Shown here piece by piece: positions 16,877 to 25,940 of a DNA stretch of 64,000 nucleotides. Source of the DNA: DAHUYF01 sp963838385 (lineage in GTDB: Bacteria; Pseudomonadota; Alphaproteobacteria; ATCC43930; CGMCC-115725); NCBI GenBank assembly GCA_963838385.1, contig CAWIRE010000001.1, positions 744,001 through 808,000 on the forward strand. Reading direction: 5' to 3'. The stretch's first letter is position 1, and every line of letters begins with the position of its first letter. A program made the translations under genes and the position numbers. The notes under the pieces were generated by a model. It saw only the letters and a list, made by a program, of their open reading frames with translations. It was not told the DNA's origin and searched no databases.

Positions 16877-18958
16877 GTGAGCCTTCCCGAGCCCGGCGCG
16901 CGGCTGTTCTCGCCGGCGCACGCTTTCGAGACCGCGGCGGGGCTGCAGCGCCAGGGCCGGCTTGCCGAGGCGGAGCAGATCTACGAGGCGCTTCTCGAGC
17001 TCGACCGCCATCATGCCGGCGCGCTGGCGAACCTCGCGCTGATCCGCGCCGCAGGCGGACGGCTCGGCGAGGCGGCAAGCCTGTTGCGCCATGCCATCTT
17101 CCGCCATCCCCGCGACGCCGCCGCGCATAACGGCCTGGGCTCCGTGCTGCAGCTCATGGGGCGGCATGAGGAGGCGATCGCGCTCTTCGAGCAGGCGATC
17201 GCGCTCGATCCCGATCTTGTCGTCGCCCATTACGGCCTCGGTACCGCCTTCCTGGCGCTCGGGCGGGCGGAGGCGGCGCTGGCGCCGCTCGAGCAGGCGC
17301 TGGCGCTCGATCCCGGCGCCGCCGCGGCGATGAGCGCCAAGGGCACGGCGCTGCAGGCGCTGGGCCGGATCGATGAGGCCGTCTCCTGCCACGAGCAGGC
17401 GCTGGCGCTGCAGCCGGACCACGCGCCGGCGCATAACAACCTCGCCACGGCGCTGCAGGCGCTGGGCCGCGCGGAAGAGGCGAGCGTGCATTATGCCCGC
17501 GCGCTCGCGCTCGACGCGCAAGCGGCCGATGTCCACGTCAACCGCGGCAAGGCGCTGCATCGGCTCGGTCGCGACGAGGAGGCGATCATCCACTACCAGC
17601 AGGCACTGGCGCTCGCCCCGCGCGATGCCGAGGCACTCAACGATCTCGGCAACGCGCTGCAATCGCTGGGTCGCCACCGCGAGGCGGTCGAGCGCTACGA
17701 GCAGGCGCTGGCGCTGCGCCCGGGCCTCGCCGCCGCGCACAACAACCTCGCCAACTCGCTGCACGCGCTCGACCGCCACGACGAGGCGATCGCGCAGTAC
17801 CGGGCGGCGATCGCCGCAAAGCCCGGCAACGCCGTCGCCTTCAGCAACCTCGGCACCGCGCTGCGCGAGATGGGCCACCTCGCCGAGGCGCGCCATGCCT
17901 TCGACAGCGCCGTGGCGCTCGCGCCCGGGCGCGCGCTCTTCCATCTCAACCTCGCCGAGACGAAGCGCTTTGCCGCCGACGACCCGCAGCTCGCGCAGCT
18001 TGACGCGCTGGCGCGCGAGGCGGCGGCGCTGGCGGAGGACGAGCAGGTGGCGCTGGCTTTCGCGCTCGCCAAGGCGCAGGCCGATCTCGGCGATCATGCC
18101 GCCGCCTTCCGCCATCTGCGGCAGGGCAACGCGCTGAAGCGGCGCAGCATCGCCTATGACGAGGCGGCGACGCTCGGGCGGCTCGAGCGCATCCGCGCGC
18201 TCTTCACCCCGGCGCTGATGCGCGCCGGGACAGGGCTGGGCGAGCCCTCGCAGCTCCCCGTCTTCATCTTCGGCATGCCGCGCTCGGGCACCAGCCTGGT
18301 GGAGCAGATCGTGGCCAGCCATCCGGCGATCCATGGCGCCGGCGAGCTCACCGATTTCCCGGCGCTGGCAAGCGATGGTCTGCCGGCCTTTCCCGAAGAC
18401 GCGGCGGCGCTCCCGGGCGACGCGCTGCGCCGGCTCGGCCAGCGCTATGTCGCCGGCCTGGCGGCGCGCGCGCCTACGGCACGCCGCGTCACCGACAAGC
18501 TGCCGGCGAATTTCCAGCTCGCCGGGCTGATCCACCTGGCGCTGCCCGGCGCGCGCCTCATCCATGTGCGGCGCGACCCCGCCGATACCTGCTGGTCGTG
18601 CTTCGCCACGCTGTTCACCGCCGGCCAGCCCTTCGCCTACGAGCTCGGCGAGCTCGGGCGCTATTACCGCGCCTATGAGGCGCTGATGGCGCATTGGCGC
18701 GAGGCGCTGCCGGACGGCGCGATGCTCGAGCTCCGCTATGAGGATCTGGTCGCCGATCTCGACGGCGAGGCGCGGCGCATGATCGCGTTTTGCGGCCTCG
18801 ACTGGGACCCGGCCTGCCTCGCCTTCCATACCACCGAGCGCCCGGTGCGCACGGCAAGCGCCGCCCAGGTGCGCCAGCCGATCTACGACGCTTCGATCGG
18901 GCGCTGGCGGCGCTACGGCGCCGAGCTCGGACCGCTCTTGGCCGCGCTCGGCGGCTGA
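16877..18958 (+). CDS. TPR-repeat sulfotransferase
   Basis: A 693-residue protein starting at GTG. Residues about 15-355 contain roughly nine tetratricopeptide repeats with the usual AHNNLATALQALGRAEEA-like pattern. Residues about 450-690 form a PAPS-dependent sulfotransferase domain: the 5'-phosphosulfate loop FGMPRSGTSLVEQI, the 3'-phosphate motif HVRRDPADTCWSCF, and a C-terminal RWRRYGAELGPLL helix typical of these enzymes. It should transfer sulfate from PAPS to a protein, glycan or lipid; the TPR part probably recruits the acceptor, which cannot be named. There is no signal peptide, so it is probably cytosolic. Its last 46 bases overlap the convergent DTW-domain gene. Confidence 0.9.
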   Translation: MSLPEPGARLFSPAHAFETAAGLQRQGRLAEAEQIYEALLELDRHHAGALANLALIRAAGGRLGEAASLLRHAIFRHPRDAAAHNGLGSVLQLMGRHEEAIALFEQAIALDPDLVVAHYGLGTAFLALGRAEAALAPLEQALALDPGAAAAMSAKGTALQALGRIDEAVSCHEQALALQPDHAPAHNNLATALQALGRAEEASVHYARALALDAQAADVHVNRGKALHRLGRDEEAIIHYQQALALAPRDAEALNDLGNALQSLGRHREAVERYEQALALRPGLAAAHNNLANSLHALDRHDEAIAQYRAAIAAKPGNAVAFSNLGTALREMGHLAEARHAFDSAVALAPGRALFHLNLAETKRFAADDPQLAQLDALAREAAALAEDEQVALAFALAKAQADLGDHAAAFRHLRQGNALKRRSIAYDEAATLGRLERIRALFTPALMRAGTGLGEPSQLPVFIFGMPRSGTSLVEQIVASHPAIHGAGELTDFPALASDGLPAFPEDAAALPGDALRRLGQRYVAGLAARAPTARRVTDKLPANFQLAGLIHLALPGARLIHVRRDPADTCWSCFATLFTAGQPFAYELGELGRYYRAYEALMAHWREALPDGAMLELRYEDLVADLDGEARRMIAFCGLDWDPACLAFHTTERPVRTASAAQVRQPIYDASIGRWRRYGAELGPLLAALGG

Positions 18959-19614
18959 GACGGCGCGCGACGCAGCGCGCGGTAGCGCGCCAGCAGCCGG
19001 TCGAAGCCCCCGGTCAGCGCCCGCTCGATCTCCGGCCGCGCCTCGAGCCGGCCCAGCAGCAGCGCCGTCGCCTCGATCGTCGACAGCCCATCGCGGCGCG
19101 GCTCGCGGCGCAGCTTGCCGTAGCGCGAGGGGTGCCGCGGCCCGAGCACGATGCGGCGGCATTTCAGCAGCCAGGGATTGCGCCACCACAGCGCCTTGGC
19201 CTGGCTCCAGCTGCCGTCGAGCACGATCACGCCTTCGATCTCGGCCATGGCGTCGGCGGGATCGGCGAGCGCCTTGCCCTCGCGGTCGAGCAGCACCACC
19301 TCGCGCCCCTCGGCCAGCGCCGCCGCGCGGGCCGAGCCGAGATAGAGCACCGCCCAGCGCCGGGGATCGACGTTGCGGCCCGCCGCCTTGCTGAGGTTGG
19401 GCCAGGAGAGGCCGACCTTGAGCATGGCGCGCTTCAGATGGAGCGCGGTCAGCCGCGCCGTGCCGAGCGCGCGATCCTGCTCCTGCGGGTGCTGCAGGAT
19501 GAGCACGGCGACGCGGTTGTCGATCGGCTCGATCTCGGCGCAGACGCAGAGCGAAGCGGGCTTGCCGCAGCGCGGGCATTCCGGCTCGGCGACGCCGGGC
19601 ACTTCCTGTTCCAT
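18913..19614 (-). CDS. DTW-domain tRNA-uridine aminocarboxypropyltransferase
   Basis: A protein of about 233 residues of the DTW/TapT family, which transfers the 3-amino-3-carboxypropyl group of SAM to uridine in tRNA (acp3U). It has an N-terminal zinc-ribbon-like CPRCGKPASLCVCAEI, the ILQHPQEQDRALGTARL stretch common to the family, the signature region VIVLDGSWSQAK and the second motif DGLSTIEATALLLG. The eponymous D-x-T-W appears as D-G-S-W here, a conservative change. The ATG at 19614 (MEQEVPG) is preferred; an in-frame ATG at 19650 would add 12 residues. It converges on, and overlaps by 46 bp, the sulfotransferase gene. Confidence 0.88.
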   Translation of the reverse strand: MEQEVPGVAEPECPRCGKPASLCVCAEIEPIDNRVAVLILQHPQEQDRALGTARLTALHLKRAMLKVGLSWPNLSKAAGRNVDPRRWAVLYLGSARAAALAEGREVVLLDREGKALADPADAMAEIEGVIVLDGSWSQAKALWWRNPWLLKCRRIVLGPRHPSRYGKLRREPRRDGLSTIEATALLLGRLEARPEIERALTGGFDRLLARYRALRRAPSQPPSAAKSGPSSAP

Positions 19615-19684
19615 GGCGCGGCCTATAGGCCCTGGCGCAGGCGGCTTCAACCGGCAGGGCGCGCCCGGCTATCATCCCCGCGCC

Positions 19685-20948
19685 ATGGCGGACCTCCCCG
19701 ATCCCGCAGCGACCGACGCGCTCGAGCGCCAGCGCCGCGCGCTGCTGCGCAACCGGCTGCTGGCGACGGGGCTGCTGGTCGTGGCGGCGGCAGCGTTCCT
19801 CGCCACCCATGTCGCGCCGCAGCCCGGCTTCTGGACGCTGCTGCTGCGCGCCGGATCGGAGGCGGCGGTGGTCGGCGGCCTCGCCGACTGGTTCGCGGTC
19901 TCGGCGCTCTTCCGCCACCCGCTGGGCCTGCCCATCCCGCACACCGCGATCATTCCGCGCAGCAAGGACCGCATCGGCGAAGGGCTCGGCGATTTCGTCG
20001 AGCGCAATTTCCTCGCACCGGCGATCATCGCCGAGCGGCTGCGCGGGCTGGCGCCGGGACGACGCCTTGCCGGCTGGCTGGCCGAGCCCCAGAACGCCGC
20101 GCGCGCCGCCGATCAGATCACCGCGGCGCTGCCCTATGTCATCGGCTCGCTGGGCGACCGGGCGGTGCGCGATTTCGTCGCCCGCTCCTTCGGCGAGCAG
20201 CTCAAGGAGCTCGACCTGGCGCCGCTGGCCGGGCGGCTCATCACCCTCTTCACCGCCAGCGGCCAGTACGACGCGCTCTTCGACCGCGCGCTCGACGCGG
20301 CGCAGACCATGCTCGCCGCCAATGCCGACCGCATCTATGCCGCGGTCGAGGAGCGCAGCCGGTGGTGGGTCCCGAAATCGGTCGACCGCTACATGGCGGT
20401 AGCGCTCATCGAGGGGATCGAGGAGGTGCTGGCCGAGCTGCGCCTGCCGGACAGCGCCGCGCGCGAGCGGTTTCGCGCCGGGATCGAGGATGTCGCGGCG
20501 AGCCTCGTCGCCTCGCCCGAGCGGCAGCGGCATTTCAACGAGGTGAAGAACCGGCTCATCGAGCATCCCGACATGCAGGCCTGGATCGCCGGCATCTGGG
20601 ACGAGCTGCGCCGCATCTTCCTCGACGACATCGCCGCCCCGGCCTCGCGCACGCGCGAGGCGGTGCGCACCGCCATGCTGTCGCTGGGGCAGGCCCTGGC
20701 GCAGGATCAGGACATGCAGGCGCGAACTCGACGCCACGATCGAGCATGCGGCATTGGCGGTGGTGCCGTGGCGCGGGCAGATCGGCGCGCTGATCACCGA
20801 GGTGGTGCGCGGCTGGGATGCGCGCACGGTGACGCGCCGGCTCGAGCTCGCCATCGGCAGCGATCTGCAATATATCCGCATGAACGGCACGCTGGTCGGC
20901 GCCTGCGTCGGCTGCGTGCTCTATCTCGTCAGCTATTACCTGTTCTGA
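19685..20948 (+). CDS. DUF445 family membrane protein (one frameshift)
   Basis: About 420 residues after correction. It matches DUF445 (YjiN-like) proteins: an N-terminal transmembrane helix (LLATGLLVVAAAAFLAT), the family hallmark AAVVGGLADWFAVSALFRHP, IIPRSKDRIGEGLGDFVERN, a long helical middle, and a C-terminal hydrophobic anchor (GTLVGACVGCVLYLVSYYLF). The frame changes near 20721-20726, where removal of one base gives MQAELDATIEHAALAVVPW and restores the ending. Family members are inner-membrane proteins of unknown function. The ATG is at 19685, 71 bp from the divergent DTW gene. Residues 250-330 are charged and helical and likely face the cytosol or periplasm as a coil. Confidence 0.87.
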
Positions 20949-20971
20949 GCTAGCTAGCTAGAGTGGCGGCG

Positions 20972-21667
20972 ATGCGCCTGCTCGACCATCCCTCGCCCAA
21001 TCACGGACCGCGGCCGCCGGGCGTCGCCATCGACATGCTGATCCTGCACTACACCGGGATGCGCACGGCCGGCGAGGCGATCGAGCGGCTGTGCTCGGCA
21101 GACACGCAGGTCAGCGCGCATTATCTCGTCGACGAGGATGGCACGGTGCTGCGGCTGGTGCCCGAGGAGCGCCGCGCCTGGCATGCCGGAACCTCGTTCT
21201 GGGCCGGACGGCGCGACATCAACAGCGCCTCGATCGGCATCGAGCTGGTCAATCCCGGCCACGAGTTCGGCTATCGCCCGTTCCCCGAGCCGCAGATGGC
21301 GGCGCTCGAGCCGCTCGCCCGCGACATCCTGGCACGCCACCCGATCCCGGCACGCCATGTCCTCGGCCATTCCGACGTGGCGCCGCGGCGCAAGGCCGAT
21401 CCGGGCGAGCTCTTCGACTGGCAGCGCCTGGCGCGCGCCGGCATCGGGCTCTGGCCGGAGGCCGATGCCGCGCCGGCGGCCGGCATCGGCGAGGCGCAGC
21501 GGCTGCTCGCTGCCATCGGCTACGAGACCGCCTTGAGCGGCGCGCTCGACGAGGAGACGCGGGCCGCGGTCACCGCCTTCCAGCGCCATTTCCGCCCCGC
21601 ACGCTGCGACGGCGCGCTCGACGGCGAGACCCTGGCGCGCATCGCCGCCGTCGCCGCGGCGATTTGA
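20972..21667 (+). CDS. N-acetylmuramoyl-L-alanine amidase with peptidoglycan-binding domain
   Basis: A protein of about 231 residues of the Amidase_2 (zinc T7-lysozyme/AmiD) family, which cuts the lactyl-amide bond between MurNAc and the stem peptide. Zinc ligands are visible as LILHYTG (first His), HVLGHSDVAPRRKADPG (second His and the Lys/Asp region), with WHAGTSFW and SIGIELVN in between. The C-terminal 60 residues form a PG_binding_1 helix set (EAQRLLAAIGYETALSGALD, TRAAVTAFQRHF). There is no signal peptide, so it may work in recycling like AmpD or be exported by another route. The ATG at 20972 is chosen over a GTG at 20963. It directly precedes rnpB. Confidence 0.92.
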   Translation: MRLLDHPSPNHGPRPPGVAIDMLILHYTGMRTAGEAIERLCSADTQVSAHYLVDEDGTVLRLVPEERRAWHAGTSFWAGRRDINSASIGIELVNPGHEFGYRPFPEPQMAALEPLARDILARHPIPARHVLGHSDVAPRRKADPGELFDWQRLARAGIGLWPEADAAPAAGIGEAQRLLAAIGYETALSGALDEETRAAVTAFQRHFRPARCDGALDGETLARIAAVAAAI

Positions 21668-21697
21668 CTTCCGGCCCGCGCCACCCCTTATCTAGGC

Positions 21698-22077
21698 GTG
21701 CCAGACGGCCGGATGGCCGCTCTCCGCTCACGCGGGGAGAGGAAAGTCCGGGCTCCACGGAAATGCGGTGCCGGGTAACGCCCGGCGGGGGCAACCCCAG
21801 GGAAAGTGCCACAGAAACACACCGCCAACCCCGGTTCGCCGGGCGGCAAGGGTGAAATGGTGCGGTAAGAGCGCACCGCGCTGCCGGCAACGGCGGCGGC
21901 AGGGCAAACCCCACCGGGAGCAAGACCAAGTAGGGATGGCCGGCCGCAAGGCCAGGGGCGTTTCCGCCCTGCCATCCGGGTCGGTCGCGCGAGGCGCCCG
22001 GCAACGGGCGTCCCAGAGGAATGGCCATCCCCCGCCGCAAGGCGGGGACAGAACCCGGCTTACAGGCCGTCTGGCAC
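21698..22077 (+). ncRNA. rnpB: RNase P RNA, bacterial type A
   Basis: The catalytic RNA of RNase P, which matures tRNA 5' ends, about 380 nt long. The ends pair as a perfect 13-bp P1 helix (21698-21710 with 22065-22077). Conserved core elements are present in order: GAGGAAAGTCCGGGCTCC near the 5' end, the ACAGAAA segment, GGGTGAAATGGTGCGGTAAG, and near the 3' end AGAGGAATGGCCATCC and GACAGAACCCGGCTTACAGG. A short T run (four Ts) after P1 may help termination. It lies immediately upstream of the dcw cluster. Confidence 0.97.
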
Positions 22078-22249
22078 TTTTCCCATTCCCACCCAAAAGC
22101 CGGAAGGCCGAAGTATCGTGAACATATAGAGAACAATGTTAATGCTTGGTGTTAACAAACTTCGACTTGCCCTCAACCGCTAGATGCTTTTGTCGTGTCT
22201 TGGCCATAGGGGCCGGATGCCGGGCGACGGCATGGTTAATACTCGCGAT

Positions 22250-22314
22250 CCCACTGTATTCCCATGATTTTCCGTTGACGCCCATAAAAACCCATGGTAT
22301 CCCATTCTATCCCA
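22250..22314 (+). promoter_or_regulatory. 10-bp-phased CCCA array, probable MraZ operator
   Basis: CCCA occurs at 22250, 22261, 22281, 22291, 22301 and 22311, with a degenerate TCCG filling the 22271 position. The spacing is 10-11 bp, so all units face the same side of the helix. On the minus strand these read TGGG with 6-7-base spacers, the direct-repeat pattern MraZ is known to bind upstream of its own gene. The array ends about 85 bp before the mraZ start, consistent with autoregulation of the dcw cluster. The rest of 22078-22249 is less GC-rich, with GTTAAC/TTAAT words but no clear motif. Confidence 0.75.
22275..22303 (+). promoter_or_regulatory. Candidate sigma-70 promoter of the dcw cluster
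   Basis: TTGACG at 22275-22280 is a good -35 element. With a 17-bp spacer it is followed by TATCCC (22298-22303), a poor -10 (three of six consensus bases). It lies inside the CCCA array, so a protein bound there would cover it. This is a suggestion from position and partial match only. Confidence 0.4.
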
Positions 22315-22399
22315 ATGGGAAGGTGTCGCGGCATGGCGGAGTGCCGAGGCGCGGAGACGTTCTGGCGGGACGTCGCGAGCAAAACCTCGGGGGGCGGCA

Positions 22400-22870
22400 T
22401 TGGCGTCGTTGTTCCTGTCAACATTCGTCAACAAGGTTGACCGAAAGGGCCGCGTCTCCGTCCCGGCCTCCTTCCGGCTCGCCTTGGCCGGCCAGAATTT
22501 CAACGGGATCATCGCCTTCCGCTCCTTCAAGCTGCCCGCGCTCGAGGCCAGCGGCATCGACCGCATGGAGGAGATGAGCGACCGCATCGACCAGCTCCCC
22601 GAATTCTCCGAAGACCGCGACGCGCTGTCCTCGATCATGGCCGATGCCGAGACCCTGGCCTTCGACGGCGAGGGCCGGATCGTGCTGCCGGAGACCCTGT
22701 GCCAGCATGCCGGCATCACCGAGGCGGCGGCCTTCGTCGGCCGCGGCCGCACCTTCCAGGTCTGGGAGCCGCAGCGCTTCCAGGCCCATCAGCAGGAGAT
22801 GCGCGAGCGCGCCCGCAGCCAAGGCACGACGCTGCCGCCCACGCGTACCGTCGCCGAGCCGCCGCGATGA
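22400..22870 (+). CDS. mraZ: MraZ, transcriptional regulator of the dcw cluster
   Basis: A 156-residue AbrB-like double-psi barrel protein with two SpoVT/AbrB repeats. The first is FLSTFVNKVDRKGRVSVPAS with FRLA, the second LAFDGEGRIVLPETLCQHAG. Both carry the D-x-K/E-GR-hydrophobic core typical of MraZ, which binds direct TGGG-type repeats upstream of itself and tunes expression of the division and cell-wall genes. The start is a TTG at 22400, chosen because family alignments begin two residues before FLSTF and no ATG fits. Its stop overlaps the rsmH start (ATGA). Confidence 0.95.
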   Translation: MASLFLSTFVNKVDRKGRVSVPASFRLALAGQNFNGIIAFRSFKLPALEASGIDRMEEMSDRIDQLPEFSEDRDALSSIMADAETLAFDGEGRIVLPETLCQHAGITEAAAFVGRGRTFQVWEPQRFQAHQQEMRERARSQGTTLPPTRTVAEPPR

Positions 22871-23817
22871 CCGGGGAAGCCCTCCATGCCCCGGTGCTGC
22901 TTGCCGAGACGCTGGCGGCGCTGGCGCCGCGCGACGAGGCCATCTATGTCGACGGCACCTTCGGCGCCGGCGGCTACAGCCGCGCCCTGCTGGCGGCGGC
23001 GCGCTGTCGCGTGATCGCCATCGACCGGGATCCCGAGGCGGTGGCGCGCGGCGGCGCGCTGATGGCGGAGCATCCCGGCCGTTTCACGGTCGTCGAGGGC
23101 CGCTTCGGCGAGATGGAAACGCTGCTGGCGCGGCTCGGCATCAGCGCGGTCGCGGGCATCGCGCTCGATCTCGGCGTCTCCTCGCCGCAGCTCGAGAACG
23201 CCGCGCGAGGCTTCTCCTTCCGCGGCGACGGGCCGCTCGACATGCGCATGGGAAGCGGCGGCACCACCGCCGCCGACCTCGTCAACACCCTCTCGGAAAG
23301 CGCGCTCGCCAATCTCATCTATATCTATGGCGAGGAGCGTTTCTCGCGCCGCGTCGCCCGCGCCATCGTCGCCGCCCGACGGGAGGCGCCGTTGACCCGC
23401 ACGGCCGAGCTTGCCCGCATCGTCCGCACCGTGGTGCCGGCGAGCGGCGGCGTCGACCCGGCCACCCGCACCTTTCAGGCGCTGCGCATCGAGGTCAATG
23501 ACGAGCTGGGCGAGCTGGAGCGGGCGCTGCTGGCGGCCGAAAGGCTGCTGACGCCGGGCGGGCGTCTGGCCATCGTCTCCTTCCATTCGCTCGAGGATCG
23601 CGCGGTCAAGGAGTTCCTGCGCGAGCGCAGCGCCGCCGCGCCCCAGGGCTCGCGCCATCGCCCGGCGCGGCCGCACCGCGCCCCGAGCTTCCGCCTGCTG
23701 ACGCGCAAGCCGGTCACGCCCGGCGCCGCCGAGATCGAGCGCAACCCCCGCGCCCGCTCGGCCCGGCTGCGCGCCGCCGAGCGCACCGCCGCACCGGTTT
23801 GGGAGAAGGCCGCATGA
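22867..23817 (+). CDS. rsmH: 16S rRNA (cytosine1402-N4)-methyltransferase RsmH
   Basis: A 316-residue SAM-dependent enzyme (also MraW) that methylates N4 of C1402 in the ribosomal P site. It contains HAPVLLAETLAAL at the N-terminus, the SAM loop VDGTFGAGGYSRALL, the family hallmark LDLGVSSPQLENAARGFSF, RTFQALRIEVNDELGELE, and the C-terminal FHSLEDRAVKEF. Length and order match the family. The ATG overlaps the mraZ stop, and its own stop overlaps ftsL. Confidence 0.97.
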   Translation: MTGEALHAPVLLAETLAALAPRDEAIYVDGTFGAGGYSRALLAAARCRVIAIDRDPEAVARGGALMAEHPGRFTVVEGRFGEMETLLARLGISAVAGIALDLGVSSPQLENAARGFSFRGDGPLDMRMGSGGTTAADLVNTLSESALANLIYIYGEERFSRRVARAIVAARREAPLTRTAELARIVRTVVPASGGVDPATRTFQALRIEVNDELGELERALLAAERLLTPGGRLAIVSFHSLEDRAVKEFLRERSAAAPQGSRHRPARPHRAPSFRLLTRKPVTPGAAEIERNPRARSARLRAAERTAAPVWEKAA

Positions 23818-24194
23818 TGCGCCTCTCCACCCTGCTCTGGGCGCTGCTGGTCGGCGTCAGCGGCTACGCCATGTTCCAGGTCAAGTACGAGGTGCTGCAA
23901 CTCGAGGACGAGCTCGGGCACCTCAACCACCAGATCACCGCCGACCAGGAGCAGATCCGCGTCCTCGACGCCGAATGGAGCTTCCTCAACCAGCCGGCGC
24001 GGCTGGCGCAGCTGGCCAAGCGCTACCTCACCCTCGGCCCGATCGCTCCGCAGCAGATCGGGCGCATCGAACAACTGCCGCGGCGATCCCCCATGCCTCC
24101 CGCCGCGGCCGCCGCCGCGCCGCCGTCAGCTTCCTCCCAGCTGATGGCGGCGCCGCGGCTCGCCATTGCCAACAGGTCCGGAGTATTGCGATGA
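23814..24194 (+). CDS. ftsL: Cell division protein FtsL
   Basis: A 126-residue bitopic protein: a short cytosolic start, one transmembrane helix (LSTLLWALLVGVSGYAMFQV), then a periplasmic coiled coil (LQLEDELGHLNHQITADQEQ) and RLAQLAKRYLTLGP. The Ala/Pro-rich C-terminal third is poorly ordered. FtsL works with FtsB and FtsQ to activate FtsWI at the septum. It was identified by this topology, its conserved position between rsmH and ftsI, and ATGA overlaps at both ends. Confidence 0.9.
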   Translation: MMRLSTLLWALLVGVSGYAMFQVKYEVLQLEDELGHLNHQITADQEQIRVLDAEWSFLNQPARLAQLAKRYLTLGPIAPQQIGRIEQLPRRSPMPPAAAAAAPPSASSQLMAAPRLAIANRSGVLR

Positions 24195-25940
24195 CGCCCG
24201 GCCTGCCCGAGCACGACAACCCCTGCCGCCCGCGGCACTTCAAGCCGGCGGCCTGCGCCCCGGCGCCGCTGGAGGGGCCGGCCAAGCAGTCGCTGGAGAC
24301 CAGCCACACGCGGCTCATCATCACCGGCGCGCTGTTCTGCCTCGCCTTCCTGGTGATCGGCGCGCGCCTCATCGAAGTGGCGGGATTCAAGGGCGGCGAC
24401 GGGCGACTGGCGCATCTCCATGTCGCCGAGCGGCCCGAGGTGGCGCGCGCCGACATCGTCGACCGCAACGGCGTGCTGCTCGCCACCACGCTGGACTCGC
24501 CCTCGCTCTACGCCAATCCCAAGCTGATCAAGGCCCCCGAGGGCGTGGCGCAGAAGCTCGCCGCGCTGCTCCCCGATGTCGAGGAAAGCGAGATCGCCGC
24601 CAAGCTCGCCTCCGACCGGAGCTTCGTGTGGATCAAGCGGCAGCTGACCCCGAGCCAGGAATTCGAGGTCAACCGCCTCGGCATCCCCGGCCTGCAGTTC
24701 CAGACCGAAGGCCGCCGCGTCTATCCCAAGGGCAGCCTCGCGGCCCATGTCGTGGGCTTTGCCGATCTCGACGGCAAGGGCCTCGCCGGCATCGAGCGCG
24801 GCTTCGACGACATCCTGCGCGGCCGGCGCGACCCGGTCGAGCTGTCGCTCGAACGTCCGCGTCCAGTACATCCTGCGCGACGAGATCGCCCGGCAGGTCG
24901 CCGAGTTCAGCGCCATCGGCGGCATGGGCATCGTCATGGACGTGAACACCGGCGAGGTCATCGCCATGGTGTCGCTGCCCGATTTCGATCCCAACACCCC
25001 GGGCACCGCCAACGAGCAGACCATCTTCAACCGGGCGACGCTCGGCACCTACGAGATGGGCTCGACCTTCAAGATCTTTAACACGGCCATGGCGCTCGAT
25101 GACGGCGTCGCCACGCTCGCCAGCAGCTATGACGCCACCAACCCGATCCAGATCGGCCATTTCGTCATCCATGACGACCATCCGCAGCGGCGCTGGCTCA
25201 CCGTGCCGGAGATCTTCGAGTATTCCTCCAACATCGGCTCGGCCAAGATGGCGATGGCGGCCGGCACCGACCGGCAGAAGGAATTCCTCGGCCGGCTCGG
25301 CCTGCTGAAGGCGCCGAGCTTCGAGTTGCCCGAGATCGGCGCGCCGCTGGTGCCGTCGCCCTGGCGGATGATCAACACCATGACCATCGCCTTCGGCCAC
25401 GGCATCTCGGTGAGCCCGCTGCAGATGGCGACGGCGGTGAGCGCCGTGGTCAATGGCGGCATCCTGCGCCGCGCCACGCTGATCAAGCGCCCGGCGGGCT
25501 ACGCGCCTTCCGGCCAGCAGGTGCTCTCGGCGCGCACCTCGGAGGAGATGCGCCGCCTGCTGCGGCTGGTGGTCGAGCGCGGCACGGGCAAGCTCGCCAA
25601 TGCGCCGGGCTACCTCGTCGGCGGCAAGACCGGCACGGCCGAGAAGGTGGCGGCCGGGCGCTACGAGCGGCACGGCCTGCTCTCCTCCTTCATCGGCGTC
25701 TTTCCCATCACCGAGCCGCGCTACCTCGTCATGATCTCGGTCGACGAGCCGCAGGGCACGCGCGCATCGCACGGCTTCGCCACCGGCGGTTGGGTGGCGG
25801 CGCCGGCGGTGGGGCGGGTGGTGGAGCGGATGGCGCCGCTCATGGGAATCCCGCCGGTGGACGAAGAATCGCCCGAAATTCGCCGTTCTTTGGTGGTGGA
25901 TTCGCTGAGCCCGCAGGGGCGGAAAATTGCGGCTAACTGA
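24191..25940 (+). CDS. ftsI: FtsI (PBP3), septal peptidoglycan transpeptidase (one frameshift)
   Basis: About 582 residues after correction. A single N-terminal membrane anchor (LIITGALFCLAFLVIGARLI) is followed by the class B PBP dimerisation region (EVARADIVDRNGVLLAT) and the transpeptidase domain: active-site serine in YEMGSTFKIF (about residue 290), the SxN motif EYSSNIGSAK, and the KTG motif VGGKTGTAEK. It cross-links septal peptidoglycan with FtsW. The frame breaks at 24852-24853; deleting one A of GAACGTC gives LSLDVRVQYILRDE, the normal sequence here. Since ftsI is essential, I read this as a sequence error. It overlaps both neighbours. Confidence 0.95.

Noticed and set aside
22139..22156. 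TTAA-N9-TTAAC upstream of mraZ, considered as a CtrA box.
   Set aside because: The CtrA full site needs TTAA-N7-TTAA; the spacing here is 9, so it does not fit.
24845..24860. Programmed ribosomal frameshifting in ftsI and the other broken genes.
   Set aside because: There is no slippery heptamer with a downstream pseudoknot shared by the sites, and twelve unrelated genes are affected within 46 kb, which fits base-level errors far better.
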